From Clostridia bacterium (GTDB lineage Bacteria > Bacillota > Clostridia > Oscillospirales > CAG-272), in the NCBI GenBank assembly GCA_017399105.1, contig JAFQEJ010000020.1, positions 1-60,165 on the forward strand: a DNA stretch of 60,165 bases. Reading direction: 5' to 3'. The position numbers and the translations under genes were made by a program. Below the pieces are notes generated by a model that saw only the letters and a program-made list of their open reading frames with translations, had not been told where the DNA came from and made no database searches. Of the stretch, positions 1 to 8,976 are shown piece after piece (within the stretch, counting starts at the first letter, position 1; every line of letters starts with the position of its first letter).

Positions 1-250
1 CCTCGATGAAATCGGCAGAATAGGAAGGAATCCACTCGTCGATATAGTCGGGCAGCAGAAAGAGCATCTGCCGCTCGGCATCCTCATAGCCGCCGTAAAG
101 CGACCAAAGGCATCCAACAGGTTCACGCTTCAGCAGAAGCATCACCGCCGCCGCATCAGCAGGGGTCATAAAGTCTGTAGCGGCTATTTCGCCGCAGGAG
201 CATTTGATAAGTGCATCACCGATTCTCCCGGTCAGCTCATCCCGCGGCAT
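1..250 (-). CDS. ylmH: RNA-binding protein YlmH, N-terminal part (cut by window edge)
   Basis: The reading frame starts with ATG at 250 and runs off the window edge, so only the first 83 residues are visible. They contain the run LTGRIGDALIKC, then TDFMTPADAA, then GGYEDAERQM followed by FLLPDYIDEW. These are hallmarks of the N-terminal domain of YlmH, an S4-domain RNA-binding protein of Gram-positive bacteria encoded in the division cluster. The start codon overlaps the yggT stop by one base (TGATG), so translation is probably coupled. The position directly after sepF and yggT is the usual one. The S4 domain itself lies outside the window. Confidence 0.9.
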   Translation of the reverse strand, partial: MPRDELTGRIGDALIKCSCGEIAATDFMTPADAAAVMLLLKREPVGCLWSLYGGYEDAERQMLFLLPDYIDEWIPSYSADFIE

Positions 251-531
251 CATATCGCCACATTCGGCAGTGCCGCCGACAGAAACACAAGCAGCATATA
301 CGCCACCATAAAGGATATGTCGATGGGAAAGGCATTGAATGCTTCAATGCGTGAGAGCAGAGCCCGGATAGGGAAAATCACCGGCTCGGTCATCATCACC
401 AGAAATCCGACGATGGGACTGTCGGTCTCGGGTATGATCCAGGACAGGATCGCCCGTGCGAACATCATAAGCTCCAGTGCATAGAGGAAGAAGCGTACGC
501 CGCCGACAATGATATAGACGAAATAATTCAA
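250..531 (-). CDS. yggT: YggT family membrane protein (YlmG)
   Basis: This is a 93-residue integral membrane protein with two hydrophobic segments, at about residues 3-27 and 68-92. The family-typical stretch ARAILSWIIPETDSP lies between them, followed by the conserved run EPVIFPIRALL. YggT/YlmG proteins sit beside sepF in Gram-positive division clusters and are linked to membrane organisation; their exact role is unsettled. The start appears to be TTG at 531, preceded by a GGTG-type ribosome site about 8 bases upstream. The gene lies 127 bases after sepF and overlaps ylmH by one base, so it is part of the same operon. Confidence 0.88.
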   Translation of the reverse strand: MNYFVYIIVGGVRFFLYALELMMFARAILSWIIPETDSPIVGFLVMMTEPVIFPIRALLSRIEAFNAFPIDISFMVAYMLLVFLSAALPNVAI

Positions 532-658
532 ATTTTACACACCGCCTTGGAATATGGTGACACTTGTGATGAGCCTTATAAACACCGCTATGCGGAAGCC
601 AAAAATGACGTCCGCATGTCGACAAACCGCCTCGATAAAATTATAACCGATTCGGAAA

Positions 659-1144
659 TTATTCAAAAAAAGTATCGTCCGCCGGCTGCTGCTGACGCTG
701 CTGCTGTTCACGGAGCTGCTCGCCCGAAACATCCACATTGTTGGGGGTGATAACAAATGTATTTGCGGCAACGCGCTTAAGCGAGCCGTCGATGGAATAT
801 GCAACGCCCGAAAGGAAGTCGATCAGACGTCTTGCGGTCTCTTTATTGGTAGCCTCCAGGTTAAGCACTACAGTACGTCTGTTGAGCAGATGGTCGGCGA
901 TCTGATTTACACTGTCAAAGCGCTCGGGTCTGACTACCTTCAGCTCGAGTGCGCTGGAATTCAGCGACATGTTTGCAGAACGCTGAGGCTGCTGGGGCTG
1001 CTGATAGCCTGCATTCTGAGAGGAAGCCTGATAGTCGTTGTAGCCATCATTTTCCTCTACATCATCATAGATATAATCATCGTCGTAGTTATCATCCATA
1101 CCCTCGGGATTTACCATACCTTTAATCTTGTCAAAAACGCCCAT
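659..1144 (-). CDS. sepF: Cell division protein SepF
   Basis: This 161-residue protein matches SepF, a membrane-associated partner that anchors and bundles FtsZ at the division site. Residues 1-13 (MGVFDKIKGMVNP) are the amphipathic membrane-binding helix. An acidic Tyr/Asp-rich linker follows to about residue 50. The globular SepF domain, about residues 69-142, contains VVRPERFDSVNQIADHL and a later GVAYSIDGSLKRVAANTFVI run. The C-terminal tail is unusually rich in Gln and Arg. The start ATG has a clean GGAGG site. It lies 42 bases after ylmE, in the normal ylmE-sepF-yggT-ylmH order. Confidence 0.97.
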   Translation of the reverse strand: MGVFDKIKGMVNPEGMDDNYDDDYIYDDVEENDGYNDYQASSQNAGYQQPQQPQRSANMSLNSSALELKVVRPERFDSVNQIADHLLNRRTVVLNLEATNKETARRLIDFLSGVAYSIDGSLKRVAANTFVITPNNVDVSGEQLREQQQRQQQPADDTFFE

Positions 1145-1186
1145 TTTATACCTCCGTATATTTAATCTCTGTATTATAACCGTATT

Positions 1187-1888
1187 TTATGAATAACTCC
1201 GCGCTCCGAAGATGCTCGATCCCACACGGATCATATTGCTTCCGCATGCGATGGCTTCCTCATAGGAATCGGACATTCCCATGGAGAGCACAGGTATATT
1301 TATATTATGTAATTTTTTTTGCAAAATGTCAATAAAAATTTGATAAGTTTTATCAAAATATTTAAAATATTCGGATTTTTCGCCGCATTTGGGTGCAATT
1401 GTCATCATTCCGCAGAGGCGAAGGCCGTCAAGCTCGTTGATTTTATCGGCAAGAGCTTCCACATCCTCGGGCATCACGCCGCCCTTATTCTCTTCTCTGC
1501 CGATATTGACCTCAATGAGCACATCCATGATGATGCCATGCTTTCTTGCCTGACGGTCGATCTCGAGGGCGAGCTTTTCGCTGTCCACCGAGTGAATCAT
1601 GCAGACCTTATCGACAATGTATTTCACCTTATTGGTCTGAAGGCTGCCGATAAAATGGAGCCTTGCATTGTCCAGATGGAGTGCATCGTATTTATCGAGC
1701 AGCTCCTGCACCCGATTTTCGCCGATATCGGTGATGCCGAGGCTGTCAATGGCATAATTGATCACCTCGGGAGGCACCGTTTTTGTGGCGGCGAGAAGGG
1801 TAACCTGTCTGTTTGCACCGCCGAGAGAAGTCTGCATTTTTTTGCGGATCTCCTCCACATTGGCAGCGATTTCTTCGTAATTGTACAA
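1187..1888 (-). CDS. ylmE: YggS/YlmE family pyridoxal phosphate homeostasis protein
   Basis: The 233-residue product belongs to the YggS/PROSC family, single-domain PLP-binding proteins that buffer free PLP and affect amino-acid pools. The PLP lysine is at about residue 36 within LLAATKTVPPEVI. The family signature IGENRVQELLDKY and the HFIGSLQTNKVKYI strand follow, and GMSDSYEEAI with IRVGSSIFG closes the domain. The initiator is TTG at 1888, preceded by AAAGGTGG seven bases upstream. It is the first division-cluster gene, 19 bases after the HlyD-like gene, and is probably co-transcribed with sepF. Confidence 0.95.
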   Translation of the reverse strand: MYNYEEIAANVEEIRKKMQTSLGGANRQVTLLAATKTVPPEVINYAIDSLGITDIGENRVQELLDKYDALHLDNARLHFIGSLQTNKVKYIVDKVCMIHSVDSEKLALEIDRQARKHGIIMDVLIEVNIGREENKGGVMPEDVEALADKINELDGLRLCGMMTIAPKCGEKSEYFKYFDKTYQIFIDILQKKLHNINIPVLSMGMSDSYEEAIACGSNMIRVGSSIFGARSYS

Positions 1889-1907
1889 TATATTGCCACC
1901 TTTCGTG

Positions 1908-3170
1908 TCAGTCCACGATTTTTCCTTCGTACATGCCTCTGCCCTTGGTGATGATCATGTCGTAGAGCCCCAACTTCAAAGCATACGCTTCATCGTGCAG
2001 AATATCCTGCTCGGCGACGATCAGATAACCGTCGCTCTCAAAAAGCGCATCGATCTTCTTGAAGCGAACCACATTACCGTCGAGTACATAAACGCCCTGC
2101 ACACCGTCAACCATGCGCACAGCGGATACGGGAACCTTATAGCCTGTATAGGATTCTTTGACCAGATAAACCGACTGCATACGCAGGAAGTTGAAGTTAT
2201 CGGGCAGCGAGCCGCAGGAAAAGATGAGCACAACATCATCGCGGTCTGTCTGAGAAATCACACGGTAGAGCTTCATGGTCAGCTCGGTATCCGAACTGAA
2301 GGGGAAAACAATGCGGTAGGAGCTGCCCTCTGTGAAATAACGGAGCATATCCTTCTGCACCTTGCAGGCGGCATACCAGGTAAAATCGGTGACCAGCTTG
2401 CCGACACTCTCGCCTCTGCTGCCGTCGGTCAGCGTATCGTCGGGCTTTGAATTGATCATTTCATCAAAATCTGCAATGGTCATATCATCCACACGGGAAG
2501 CCGAGAAGATGTTTTCATAGCCGTCCACAGTACCGTAAAAATAGCCCGATCCGGTGGTTTTCACGGTTGCGGTGATGCTGTCAAGCTGTGAGGTGAGTGA
2601 AAGCTTCTGATTTTCCAGGCTGAGGATACGGTCATTGTAGCTTGTGACCTTATTGACGATAATCTGTCGCTTGTTGAGCTGTGTGAGAAGCTCATCTTTC
2701 TTGCGAAGCGCATATTCCAGATCGCCGCTTGCGGTTTTATCGAGGATGGTATAATACAGCTCGTCGATACGGGAATCGATGGCAGCGGTATCGTAAACCG
2801 ACATGCCGTCCTCCATATTGCTGTCCTCGAGAATAGAGATTTTGTTGTCCAGCGCCATGATGCTGCTGCTGATTGAGGAGGTACCGCCGCCGTAGATATT
2901 GGCGACCACCGTATTCACCGCGACCTTGGTTCCATCTTCATAAATGCGGCTGACCTCGCCCGGACTTGCCGAGTAGAGCACCTGCTCGCTTCGCATGATG
3001 TAGATATCCAGTGCCACTGTCTCATTCTGGGTAAAGACCACAGCGGGCGTGTATTCCACCTCTTTGCTGAAGCTTCCGATAAAATGATAGAGAATATAAG
3101 CGATAAGCAGAAGCGAAATGATCGCGCTGACAATATAAATACCGATTTTTTTCAGATATTTTAAATCCAT
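1908..3170 (-). CDS. HlyD-like membrane-anchored adaptor protein
   Basis: The 420-residue product has a single N-terminal membrane anchor (about residues 8-28), then an extracytoplasmic region. That region reads as a split lipoyl/biotinyl-like hairpin near SPGEVSRIYEDGTKV, interrupted by long helices at about 105-215 that are predicted to form coiled coil. A C-terminal beta-rich part contains GYKVPVSAVRMVDGVQGVYV. This order resembles HlyD/MFP adaptors of efflux systems. Proteins of this type often lie next to sepF in Clostridia, but their partner transporter is unknown and none is encoded here. The start ATG has an AAAGGA site. The gene lies between miaA and ylmE in the same direction. Confidence 0.75.
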   Translation of the reverse strand: MDLKYLKKIGIYIVSAIISLLLIAYILYHFIGSFSKEVEYTPAVVFTQNETVALDIYIMRSEQVLYSASPGEVSRIYEDGTKVAVNTVVANIYGGGTSSISSSIMALDNKISILEDSNMEDGMSVYDTAAIDSRIDELYYTILDKTASGDLEYALRKKDELLTQLNKRQIIVNKVTSYNDRILSLENQKLSLTSQLDSITATVKTTGSGYFYGTVDGYENIFSASRVDDMTIADFDEMINSKPDDTLTDGSRGESVGKLVTDFTWYAACKVQKDMLRYFTEGSSYRIVFPFSSDTELTMKLYRVISQTDRDDVVLIFSCGSLPDNFNFLRMQSVYLVKESYTGYKVPVSAVRMVDGVQGVYVLDGNVVRFKKIDALFESDGYLIVAEQDILHDEAYALKLGLYDMIITKGRGMYEGKIVD

Positions 3171-3219
3171 TCCGATTCCTTTCGCGATCCTGATTCATAC
3201 ACTTCAACTGCGATTATAT

Positions 3220-4158
3220 TCAGTCTATTATAACACAAACTTGGCTGTCCGTTAAGAGTGAAACCGCATTGTTTACAATATCTTTAAATGTTGTGCGCTC
3301 TGACACATCAATCCATGTGATGTAGGACTTGCTGTTGAACCATGTCATCTGCCGCTTGGCATAATTACGGGTTGCATGCTTGATTTTTTCAGCGGCTTCC
3401 TCGAGGGTAGAGCTGCCATCGAGATAATCAAAAAGCTCCTTGTAGCCGATGGCTTGGCAGGAGGTGGAGGAATAGGAGTCGGACAGAGCACGCACTTCTT
3501 CGATCAGCCCCAATCTCAGCATTTCGTCCACTCTTCGGTCGATGCGCCGGTAAAGCACGCTTCTGTCCGCATATCGCAAGCCCAGCACAAGCGCATCGTA
3601 TGGCGGCTCGGAGGTGCGCGACTGCCTGTCCCATTCGCTCTTGGGAACTCCGGTGGCATGATAGATCTCCAGCGCACGAACCACGCGCTTGCGGTTGTTG
3701 GGATGAATTGCAGCAGCACTTTCGGGGTCGACCCGGCGGAGCATCTCGATCAGCTTCTCGGAGGAGAGTGTCAGCATTTCCTCGCGGTAGGCTTCATCGC
3801 ACTTAATCTCGGCAAAGGTATTGCCGGTGATGAGATTGTCAAGGTAAAGTCCGGTTCCGCCGCAGACGATGGGGAGCTTTCCTCTCGCTGTGATATCGGC
3901 GATGGCAGTCTTCGCCATCTCGCACCAATCGGCACAGGAGAAGCTTTCTCCCGGCTCGACAATATCGATGAGATGGTGGGGGATCTCTCGCATTTCCTCG
4001 GCTGTGGGCTTGGCGGTTCCGATATCCATGCGGCGGTAAATCTGCATGGAATCACAGGAAACCAGTTCTCCGTCAAAGCGGCGGCAGAGCTCGAGGGCAA
4101 GAGCACTCTTTCCGCTTGCCGTGGGACCGGCAACCGCAATCAGTTTTGGCTTTGTCAT
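3220..4158 (-). CDS. miaA: tRNA dimethylallyltransferase MiaA
   Basis: The 312-residue enzyme transfers a dimethylallyl group to N6 of adenosine 37 in tRNAs that read UNN codons. The P-loop GPTASGKSAL is at residues 11-20. DSMQIYRRMDIGTAKP, which holds the catalytic Asp and the tRNA-binding region, follows at about 36-51. HLIDIVEPGESFS and VCGGTGLYL are also family signatures. The length is normal. It starts 12 bases after the queA stop with a GAGG site, so queA and miaA form a tRNA-modification pair feeding the downstream division genes. Confidence 0.97.
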   Translation of the reverse strand: MTKPKLIAVAGPTASGKSALALELCRRFDGELVSCDSMQIYRRMDIGTAKPTAEEMREIPHHLIDIVEPGESFSCADWCEMAKTAIADITARGKLPIVCGGTGLYLDNLITGNTFAEIKCDEAYREEMLTLSSEKLIEMLRRVDPESAAAIHPNNRKRVVRALEIYHATGVPKSEWDRQSRTSEPPYDALVLGLRYADRSVLYRRIDRRVDEMLRLGLIEEVRALSDSYSSTSCQAIGYKELFDYLDGSSTLEEAAEKIKHATRNYAKRQMTWFNSKSYITWIDVSERTTFKDIVNNAVSLLTDSQVCVIID

Positions 4159-4169
4159 AGGCTACCTCA

Positions 4170-5231
4170 TCAGTGGAAGAAGCAGGCATCGCCGAAGGAG
4201 AAGAAATGATACTTCTCTTTGATCGCTTCTTCGTAGGCATTCAGCACGATTTCTTTGCTTGCGAAGGCGGATACCAGCATGACCAGCGTACTCTCGGGCA
4301 GATGGAAGTTTGTAATCAGCGCATCTACAGCCTTGAAGGTATAACCGGGATAGATAAAGATACCGGTATCGGCTGCCATGGGATGCACAATGCCGTCGTC
4401 TGTGGATGCACTCTCGAGGACGCGGCAGGAGGTGGTGCCGACCGCGATGACTCTGCCGCCATTCTGCTTGGCGCGGTTGATTTTTTCGGCACTCTCTTCG
4501 GTAACGGTGAAGAATTCGCTGTGCATGATGTGATCGCGGATGTTATCCTCCTTCACGGGACGGAAAGTACCGAGGCCTACATGCAGCATAACAGGGGCGA
4601 TTTCAATGCCCATTTCACGGATTTCGGAAAGAAGCTCTTCGGTGAAGTGCAGTCCGGCTGTGGGAGCTGCAGCTGAGCCCTCCTCGCGGGCATAGACGGT
4701 CTGATAACGAGTGGCATCATCCAGCTTCTCGGTGATGTAGGGAGGCAGCGGCATGTTGCCGATCTTATCGAGGATGGCGTAGAGAGTCTCTTTATGATCG
4801 TAATCGAAGCGAAGGATACGGTTGCCTCCTTCAATTACCTCCAAAACCTCGGCACGAAGAATACCGTCGCCGAATATAATGACAGTGCCCGGTTTTGCAC
4901 GTCTGCCGGGACGGGTGAGCACCTCCCAGGTATCGAGCTCATGCTGGCGCAGGAGTACAACCTCCATATCGATGCCGCTGTCCTCTTTTTTTCCGTAAAG
5001 GCGCGCGGGAATGACCTTGGAGTCGTTGATGACCAGCACATCTCCCGGCTTCAGATATTCTCTGATATCACGGAAGCGGCGATGCTCCAGTGCTCCCGTT
5101 CTGCGGTCACAGACAAGAAGCCGTGACATATCGCGGATCTCGGAGGGCGTCTGGGCGATCAGCTCGGGCGGAAGCTCATAGAAAAAATCCTTTTTTTTCA
5201 GATCGGTTGCGATCATATCGTTGCGTATCAT
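4170..5231 (-). CDS. queA: S-adenosylmethionine:tRNA ribosyltransferase-isomerase QueA
   Basis: QueA adds the ribosyl part of S-adenosylmethionine to preQ1 in tRNA, giving epoxyqueuosine. The product opens after a short leader with [20 protein letters not shown]. Other signatures are [40 protein letters not shown] and [11 protein letters not shown], ending in [26 protein letters not shown] longer in-frame start exists at 5279, but the ATG at 5231 has a GGAG site six bases upstream and gives the usual length of about 353 residues. It is the first gene of the minus-strand operon and diverges from dapA. Confidence 0.96.
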   Translation of the reverse strand: MIRNDMIATDLKKKDFFYELPPELIAQTPSEIRDMSRLLVCDRRTGALEHRRFRDIREYLKPGDVLVINDSKVIPARLYGKKEDSGIDMEVVLLRQHELDTWEVLTRPGRRAKPGTVIIFGDGILRAEVLEVIEGGNRILRFDYDHKETLYAILDKIGNMPLPPYITEKLDDATRYQTVYAREEGSAAAPTAGLHFTEELLSEIREMGIEIAPVMLHVGLGTFRPVKEDNIRDHIMHSEFFTVTEESAEKINRAKQNGGRVIAVGTTSCRVLESASTDDGIVHPMAADTGIFIYPGYTFKAVDALITNFHLPESTLVMLVSAFASKEIVLNAYEEAIKEKYHFFSFGDACFFH

Positions 5232-5341
5232 ATTGATCTCCGTTTTGGATTTTGGATTGGATTTGCGGCGTAAAATCATAAGACCGTTTGATCTTGTTAT
5301 ATCTTAAACTACATTTTTAAGGAAAGGACTGTTCACAAGCA

Positions 5342-6229
5342 ATGGAAAAGCAATCTGTATTTTGTGGCTCAGCCACAGCTCTGGTTACGCCCTTTCGCGG
5401 CGGCACTGTGGATTTTGAGGCGCTTGACAGGATCATTGAATTTCAGATCGACGGCGGCAGTGATGCGCTTGTCATCTGCGGCAGCACGGGTGAGGTTACA
5501 GCTCTTCGTGACAGCGAAAAGCGAGCACTGATCGCGCATACGGTAGAGCGAACTGCCGGCAGGCTTCCCGTGATTGCGGGCACAAGCTCTGCGGACACAG
5601 CTTACGCCGTATCGCTCTCCCGATATGCTGAGGAGGTCGGTGCCGATGCGCTGCTTCTGGCGACACCCTATTACAGCAAGCCGACACCGCGGGGGTTAAT
5701 CGAATCATTCTCAGCCATTGCAGATGCGGTGAAGCTGCCTTGTATACTCTACAATGTGCCCTCAAGGACGGGAGTCACCATCCCCATGAGTGTCTACCGC
5801 GAGCTTGTTCGGCGTGAGAACATCGTAGCGGTGAAGGAAGCCGGCGGATGCATCTCCACAGTGGCGGAGATCGCGGCTGAATTCGGCGATGTGATGGACA
5901 TTTACTGCGGAAATGACGATCAGACCGTCCCCATTCTTGCACTCGGCGGCAAAGGAGTCATCTCGGTGATGTCCAACATCATTCCGAGGGAGACCCATGA
6001 AATCTGCCGTTTATGGTTCGAGGGAAAGGTTGAAGAAAGCCGCAGACTGCAGCTTGACAATCTCGATCTGGCAAAAGCGATTTTTATCGAGACCAATCCC
6101 ATTCCGATCAAGGCTGCCATGGCGATGATGGGGCTATGCTCGGACGAGATGAGGCTGCCGCTCTGCGCCATGGAGGAAGAGCATATAAAGCGGCTCGGCA
6201 GTGTGCTTCGCCGTCACGCGCTGATCTGA
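5342..6229 (+). CDS. dapA: 4-hydroxy-tetrahydrodipicolinate synthase DapA
   Basis: DapA condenses pyruvate with aspartate semialdehyde, the first committed step of lysine and diaminopimelate synthesis. The same pathway supplies dipicolinate in spore formers. The 295-residue product has the TIM-barrel signatures GSTGE (about 48-52), YNVPSRTG with Tyr138, and VAVKEAGG with the Schiff-base Lys165. An AAGGAAAGGA site precedes the ATG. The gene is monocistronic: queA diverges upstream, the Smr gene converges from the other side, and a hairpin follows the stop. Confidence 0.97.
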   Translation: MEKQSVFCGSATALVTPFRGGTVDFEALDRIIEFQIDGGSDALVICGSTGEVTALRDSEKRALIAHTVERTAGRLPVIAGTSSADTAYAVSLSRYAEEVGADALLLATPYYSKPTPRGLIESFSAIADAVKLPCILYNVPSRTGVTIPMSVYRELVRRENIVAVKEAGGCISTVAEIAAEFGDVMDIYCGNDDQTVPILALGGKGVISVMSNIIPRETHEICRLWFEGKVEESRRLQLDNLDLAKAIFIETNPIPIKAAMAMMGLCSDEMRLPLCAMEEEHIKRLGSVLRRHALI

Positions 6230-6247
6230 CATGGGGCAGGTTTATTA

Positions 6248-6280
6248 GGGGATGATGCCGAAGAAGCTTCATCCCCTTTA
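6248..6280 (+). terminator. Terminator after dapA
   Basis: An 8-bp perfect stem, GGGGATGA with TCATCCCC, encloses a 13-base loop and is followed by TTTATGT. It lies 19 bases after the dapA stop and may also act for the convergent Smr gene, although the run on that strand is weaker. Confidence 0.65.
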
Positions 6281-6284
6281 TGTA

Positions 6285-6530
6285 TTATATCAGCTCACGC
6301 AGGATGAGATCGGTGGCACCGCGGTTGAGTCCCAGCGAGATGCGGATCACCTTCGGATGATGTCGGTAGACCGAGCGCACCATATCGGAAAGCTCACTTC
6401 CGCCATGATATCCGTGGATAATCCGCAGGCAGTAGACCGAACGGGCGCAGGATTTCAGTCTGCTGTCGATGAAGGTCTTTGCCTGATAGCGATTCATACC
6501 GTGAATATCCAGCTCAACAATCCCCTGCAT
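6285..6530 (-). CDS. Stand-alone Smr-domain protein
   Basis: The 81-residue product is little more than one Smr domain. It starts VELDIHGMNRYQA (the LDxHG motif), continues with YCLRIIHGYHGG (the IIHGxG motif) and ends with ISLGLNRGATDLIL. Smr domains occur at the C-terminus of MutS2 and as free proteins, and are known for nucleic-acid nicking or RNA cleavage. There is no MutS2 part here. The gene begins two bases after the rpe stop without a clear ribosome site of its own, so it is probably coupled to rpe. The substrate is unknown. Confidence 0.8.
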   Translation of the reverse strand: MQGIVELDIHGMNRYQAKTFIDSRLKSCARSVYCLRIIHGYHGGSELSDMVRSVYRHHPKVIRISLGLNRGATDLILRELI

Positions 6531-6532
6531 GA

Positions 6533-7201
6533 TTATTCAGCTTCGCCCTTGTATGCGCCGTCGCGCAGAGCCTGCACTGCTGCCTTGACATCGGCAGCTT
6601 TATAAATCGAGGAGCCTGCAACAGCTACATCGACGCCGGCTTTGGTGACCTCGTAGATATTCTTGGGACCGATTCCGCCGTCAATTTCGATTTCGATATC
6701 AAGACCGCGGGAATCGATCATGCCGCGCAGTGCTCTGACACTCTCAAGGGTTTCGGGAATGAAGGACTGACCGCCAAAGCCGGGCTCAACCGACATGACA
6801 AGGGCGAGATCGATATATTCAAGCAGCGGCTCGAGAACAAAAGCGGGAGTTGCGGGCTTGATGGAGATACCGGCACGGCAGCCCAGCTCACGGATACGCT
6901 TGAGCACTTCCACCTGATTTTCGCAGGCTTCGTAGTGGATGGTGATGATATCGGCACCTGCCTTTTTGAATTCCTCCACATAGCGGATGGGATCGGTGAT
7001 CATAAGGTGCACATCGAACACAAGATTTGATGTGGGGCGGACAGCTGAGATAATGCAGGGACCAAGCGAGATATTGGGGACAAAGACGCCATCCATCACA
7101 TCGATATGGATGTACTCAACGCCTGCATCCTCCACCTTTTTGAATTCATCGGCAAGATGTCCGAAATCGCTTGCAAGGATTGAGGGTGAAATTTTAAGCA
7201 T
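6533..7201 (-). CDS. rpe: Ribulose-phosphate 3-epimerase
   Basis: The 222-residue enzyme interconverts ribulose 5-phosphate and xylulose 5-phosphate in the pentose phosphate pathway. It begins MLKISPSILASDFGHL. HIDVMDGVFVPNISLG carries the metal-binding His and Asp, and FDVHLMI, MSVEPGFGGQSF and EIDGGI are all typical. The start ATG has a GGAGG site. The leader can form a small GCCGAA/TTCGGC hairpin just before that site. It is followed immediately by the Smr gene. Confidence 0.97.
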   Translation of the reverse strand: MLKISPSILASDFGHLADEFKKVEDAGVEYIHIDVMDGVFVPNISLGPCIISAVRPTSNLVFDVHLMITDPIRYVEEFKKAGADIITIHYEACENQVEVLKRIRELGCRAGISIKPATPAFVLEPLLEYIDLALVMSVEPGFGGQSFIPETLESVRALRGMIDSRGLDIEIEIDGGIGPKNIYEVTKAGVDVAVAGSSIYKAADVKAAVQALRDGAYKGEAE

Positions 7202-7330
7202 AATAGATTCCTCCGAAGTCAGCGCCGAAATTCAGCTTCGGCTGCTGTTTATATAATTATATTTTTATTTTTTAAGAATCGTATCGTTGTTCCGACCCGC
7301 AGGTGCGGTGTCAAGAAAGACGCTTACTCA

Positions 7331-7355
7331 TAAAATAATAACAGGCGAAAGCCTG
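7331..7355 (-). terminator. Weak terminator between ispF and rpe
   Basis: On the minus strand a 5-bp stem CAGGC/GCCTG with a TTTC loop is followed by TTATTATTTTA. It lies about 95 bases after the ispF stop in an otherwise gene-free gap of about 250 bases (7202-7449), where nothing else was recognised. It may separate ispD-ispF from rpe-smr. Confidence 0.4.
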
Positions 7356-7449
7356 CACGCGGGCAGCGGCGGCAAGGATGTTGATGAAAGCGGACGTGGG
7401 AGAGTTACGCTGTGCGCACCTGCGTTTGATATAGATGAGCGGGCTTCTG

Positions 7450-7947
7450 TCAGTCGATGGGAGCCTGTTCCTTTTGCAGAAGAGCAACTGCGTGTGCCGA
7501 GATACCCTCTCCGCGGCCTGTAAAGCCCATACCCTCATCGGTGGTTGCCTTGACATTGATGCGGTCGGCAGTCATACCGAGTGCTGCGGCGAGATTTTTT
7601 CGCATAGTTTCGATATAGGGAGCAAGCTTGGGGCGCTGAGCAATGATTGTGGCGTCGATATTGGAGATAACATAGCCATGTTCCTTCACAAAAGATACCA
7701 CACGGGAAGCCAGCTTCAGGCTGTCGGCACCTTTATAAGCCGGATCACTGTCGGGGAAATGCTTTCCGATATCGCCTGCGGCGATGGCACCGAGAAGGGC
7801 ATCCATAACCGCATGGGTGAGCACATCGGCATCCGAATGACCGAGGAGTCCCTTTTCGCAGGGAATATCAACACCGCCGAGAATCAGCTTTCGGTCAGAG
7901 ACAAGCTTATGGGTATCGTAGCCGTGGCCGATTCGCATATCGATCAT
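7450..7947 (-). CDS. ispF: 2-C-methyl-D-erythritol 2,4-cyclodiphosphate synthase IspF
   Basis: IspF catalyses the cyclisation step of the non-mevalonate isoprenoid pathway. The 165-residue product has the zinc site [11 protein letters not shown] (Asp11 and His13), [32 protein letters not shown] and [16 protein letters not shown]. The length is standard. It overlaps the end of ispD by four bases, so the two are translated together. The start used is the ATG giving MIDMRIGHG. Confidence 0.97.
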   Translation of the reverse strand: MIDMRIGHGYDTHKLVSDRKLILGGVDIPCEKGLLGHSDADVLTHAVMDALLGAIAAGDIGKHFPDSDPAYKGADSLKLASRVVSFVKEHGYVISNIDATIIAQRPKLAPYIETMRKNLAAALGMTADRINVKATTDEGMGFTGRGEGISAHAVALLQKEQAPID

Positions 7948-8717
7948 TCGGCATCCTCCTTCGCACGGAACGCCAGGATTGCTTCTGCTATGGCGAAATC
8001 CTCGGCGGTAGTGATTTTCATGTTCTGATAACCGCAGTCCACCAGCTTAACATTAAAGCCCAGCCGTTCGGCAAGCATGCAGTCATCGGTAGCCTCCACG
8101 CCGTCTCTTCGGGCGATAATGACCGCAGCACGGTAAAGCTCGGTTTTGAATACCTGCGGTGTTTGTGCCATCCACATAGAGGCACGGTCGGGAGTATCGA
8201 GGATATTTTGCTTATCATCGGCAATCTTGGGTGTATCCTTTGCACGGCAGGCTGCACAGGCGGCATTGTATTTCTGCGCCGCAGCAAGGACACGGGTGAT
8301 CATATCGGGAGTGATCAGGCATCGCGCACCGTCATGGATGAGCACATATTCGGTTTCATCGGGAATTGCAAGGAAGCCGTTGTAGACCGATGTCTGTCTG
8401 TCCTCGCCGCCTGTCACAATCGAGCGAATCTTGGTGAATTTGTGCTCGGTTACATAATTGCGGTAGAGAATCTGCTCCTCTTCCCTGCCCACAAGGACGA
8501 TGGAGGTGATATGCTCGCATTCCTCAAAGGCTTTCATCGTACGCACTACCACGGGAAGTCCGCAGACAGGCACAAGCTGCTTGGCTTTGCTGCCGCCCGC
8601 ACGTCTGCCGCTGCCTGCCGCTGCGATGATGGCGGTATTATAGCTTCCCTTTCGGGGCTCTGCGCTGTCCGATGCGGCACGGAGCACCGAGGCGATTTTT
8701 CGTGTAATATCAGCCAT
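7944..8717 (-). CDS. ispD: 2-C-methyl-D-erythritol 4-phosphate cytidylyltransferase IspD
   Basis: IspD transfers CMP to methylerythritol phosphate in isoprenoid synthesis. The nucleotide-binding signature [13 protein letters not shown] with KAKQL lies near residue 40, after an N-terminal extension of about 30 residues that is longer than usual. [15 protein letters not shown] and [12 protein letters not shown] are also typical. An in-frame ATG lies at 8741, but the ATG at 8717 has an AAAGGGA site about eight bases upstream and the upstream one has none. The stop overlaps ispF. Confidence 0.93.
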   Translation of the reverse strand: MADITRKIASVLRAASDSAEPRKGSYNTAIIAAAGSGRRAGGSKAKQLVPVCGLPVVVRTMKAFEECEHITSIVLVGREEEQILYRNYVTEHKFTKIRSIVTGGEDRQTSVYNGFLAIPDETEYVLIHDGARCLITPDMITRVLAAAQKYNAACAACRAKDTPKIADDKQNILDTPDRASMWMAQTPQVFKTELYRAAVIIARRDGVEATDDCMLAERLGFNVKLVDCGYQNMKITTAEDFAIAEAILAFRAKEDAE

Positions 8718-8802
8718 TTTCTTTTCCCTTTCGATAAACATAACTGGATATAGTATAACACAAAATCATGAACAATTAAATAGGATTTCAGTATTTCACA
8801 AG

Positions 8803-8839
8803 AAAAGATATAGTTTTATATAATATAATCTTATCTTTT
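8803..8839. repeat. AT-rich inverted repeat in the ispD-purA divergent region
   Basis: AAAAGATA is repeated in inverted orientation as TATCTTTT around an AT-rich 21-base centre. It lies in the 250-base gap between the divergent ispD and purA genes. No small gene or riboswitch was recognised in the gap. It could be an operator or simply AT-rich promoter DNA. Confidence 0.3.
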
Positions 8840-8879
8840 GTATAACGTCATAATTATATCTTATATCTTATATTAAAAA

Positions 8880-8907
8880 TTGCGATCGATCCGATAATAC
8901 TTATGAT
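8880..8907 (+). promoter_or_regulatory. Possible sigma-A promoter for purA
   Basis: TTGCGA (8880-8885) and TATGAT (8902-8907) are separated by 16 bases, about 70 bases before the purA start. Confidence 0.4.
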
Positions 8908-8976
8908 ACATCTTTTCGCTTCTGCTGTGGTAAAATAACAACGTAAGAAAAATCCAGTAAAACGGAGGTTATGATT

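Noticed and set aside
7202..7449. Small gene or structured RNA between ispF and rpe
   Set aside because: Frames overlap ispF in the wrong register; only a weak terminator and a short leader hairpin are visible.
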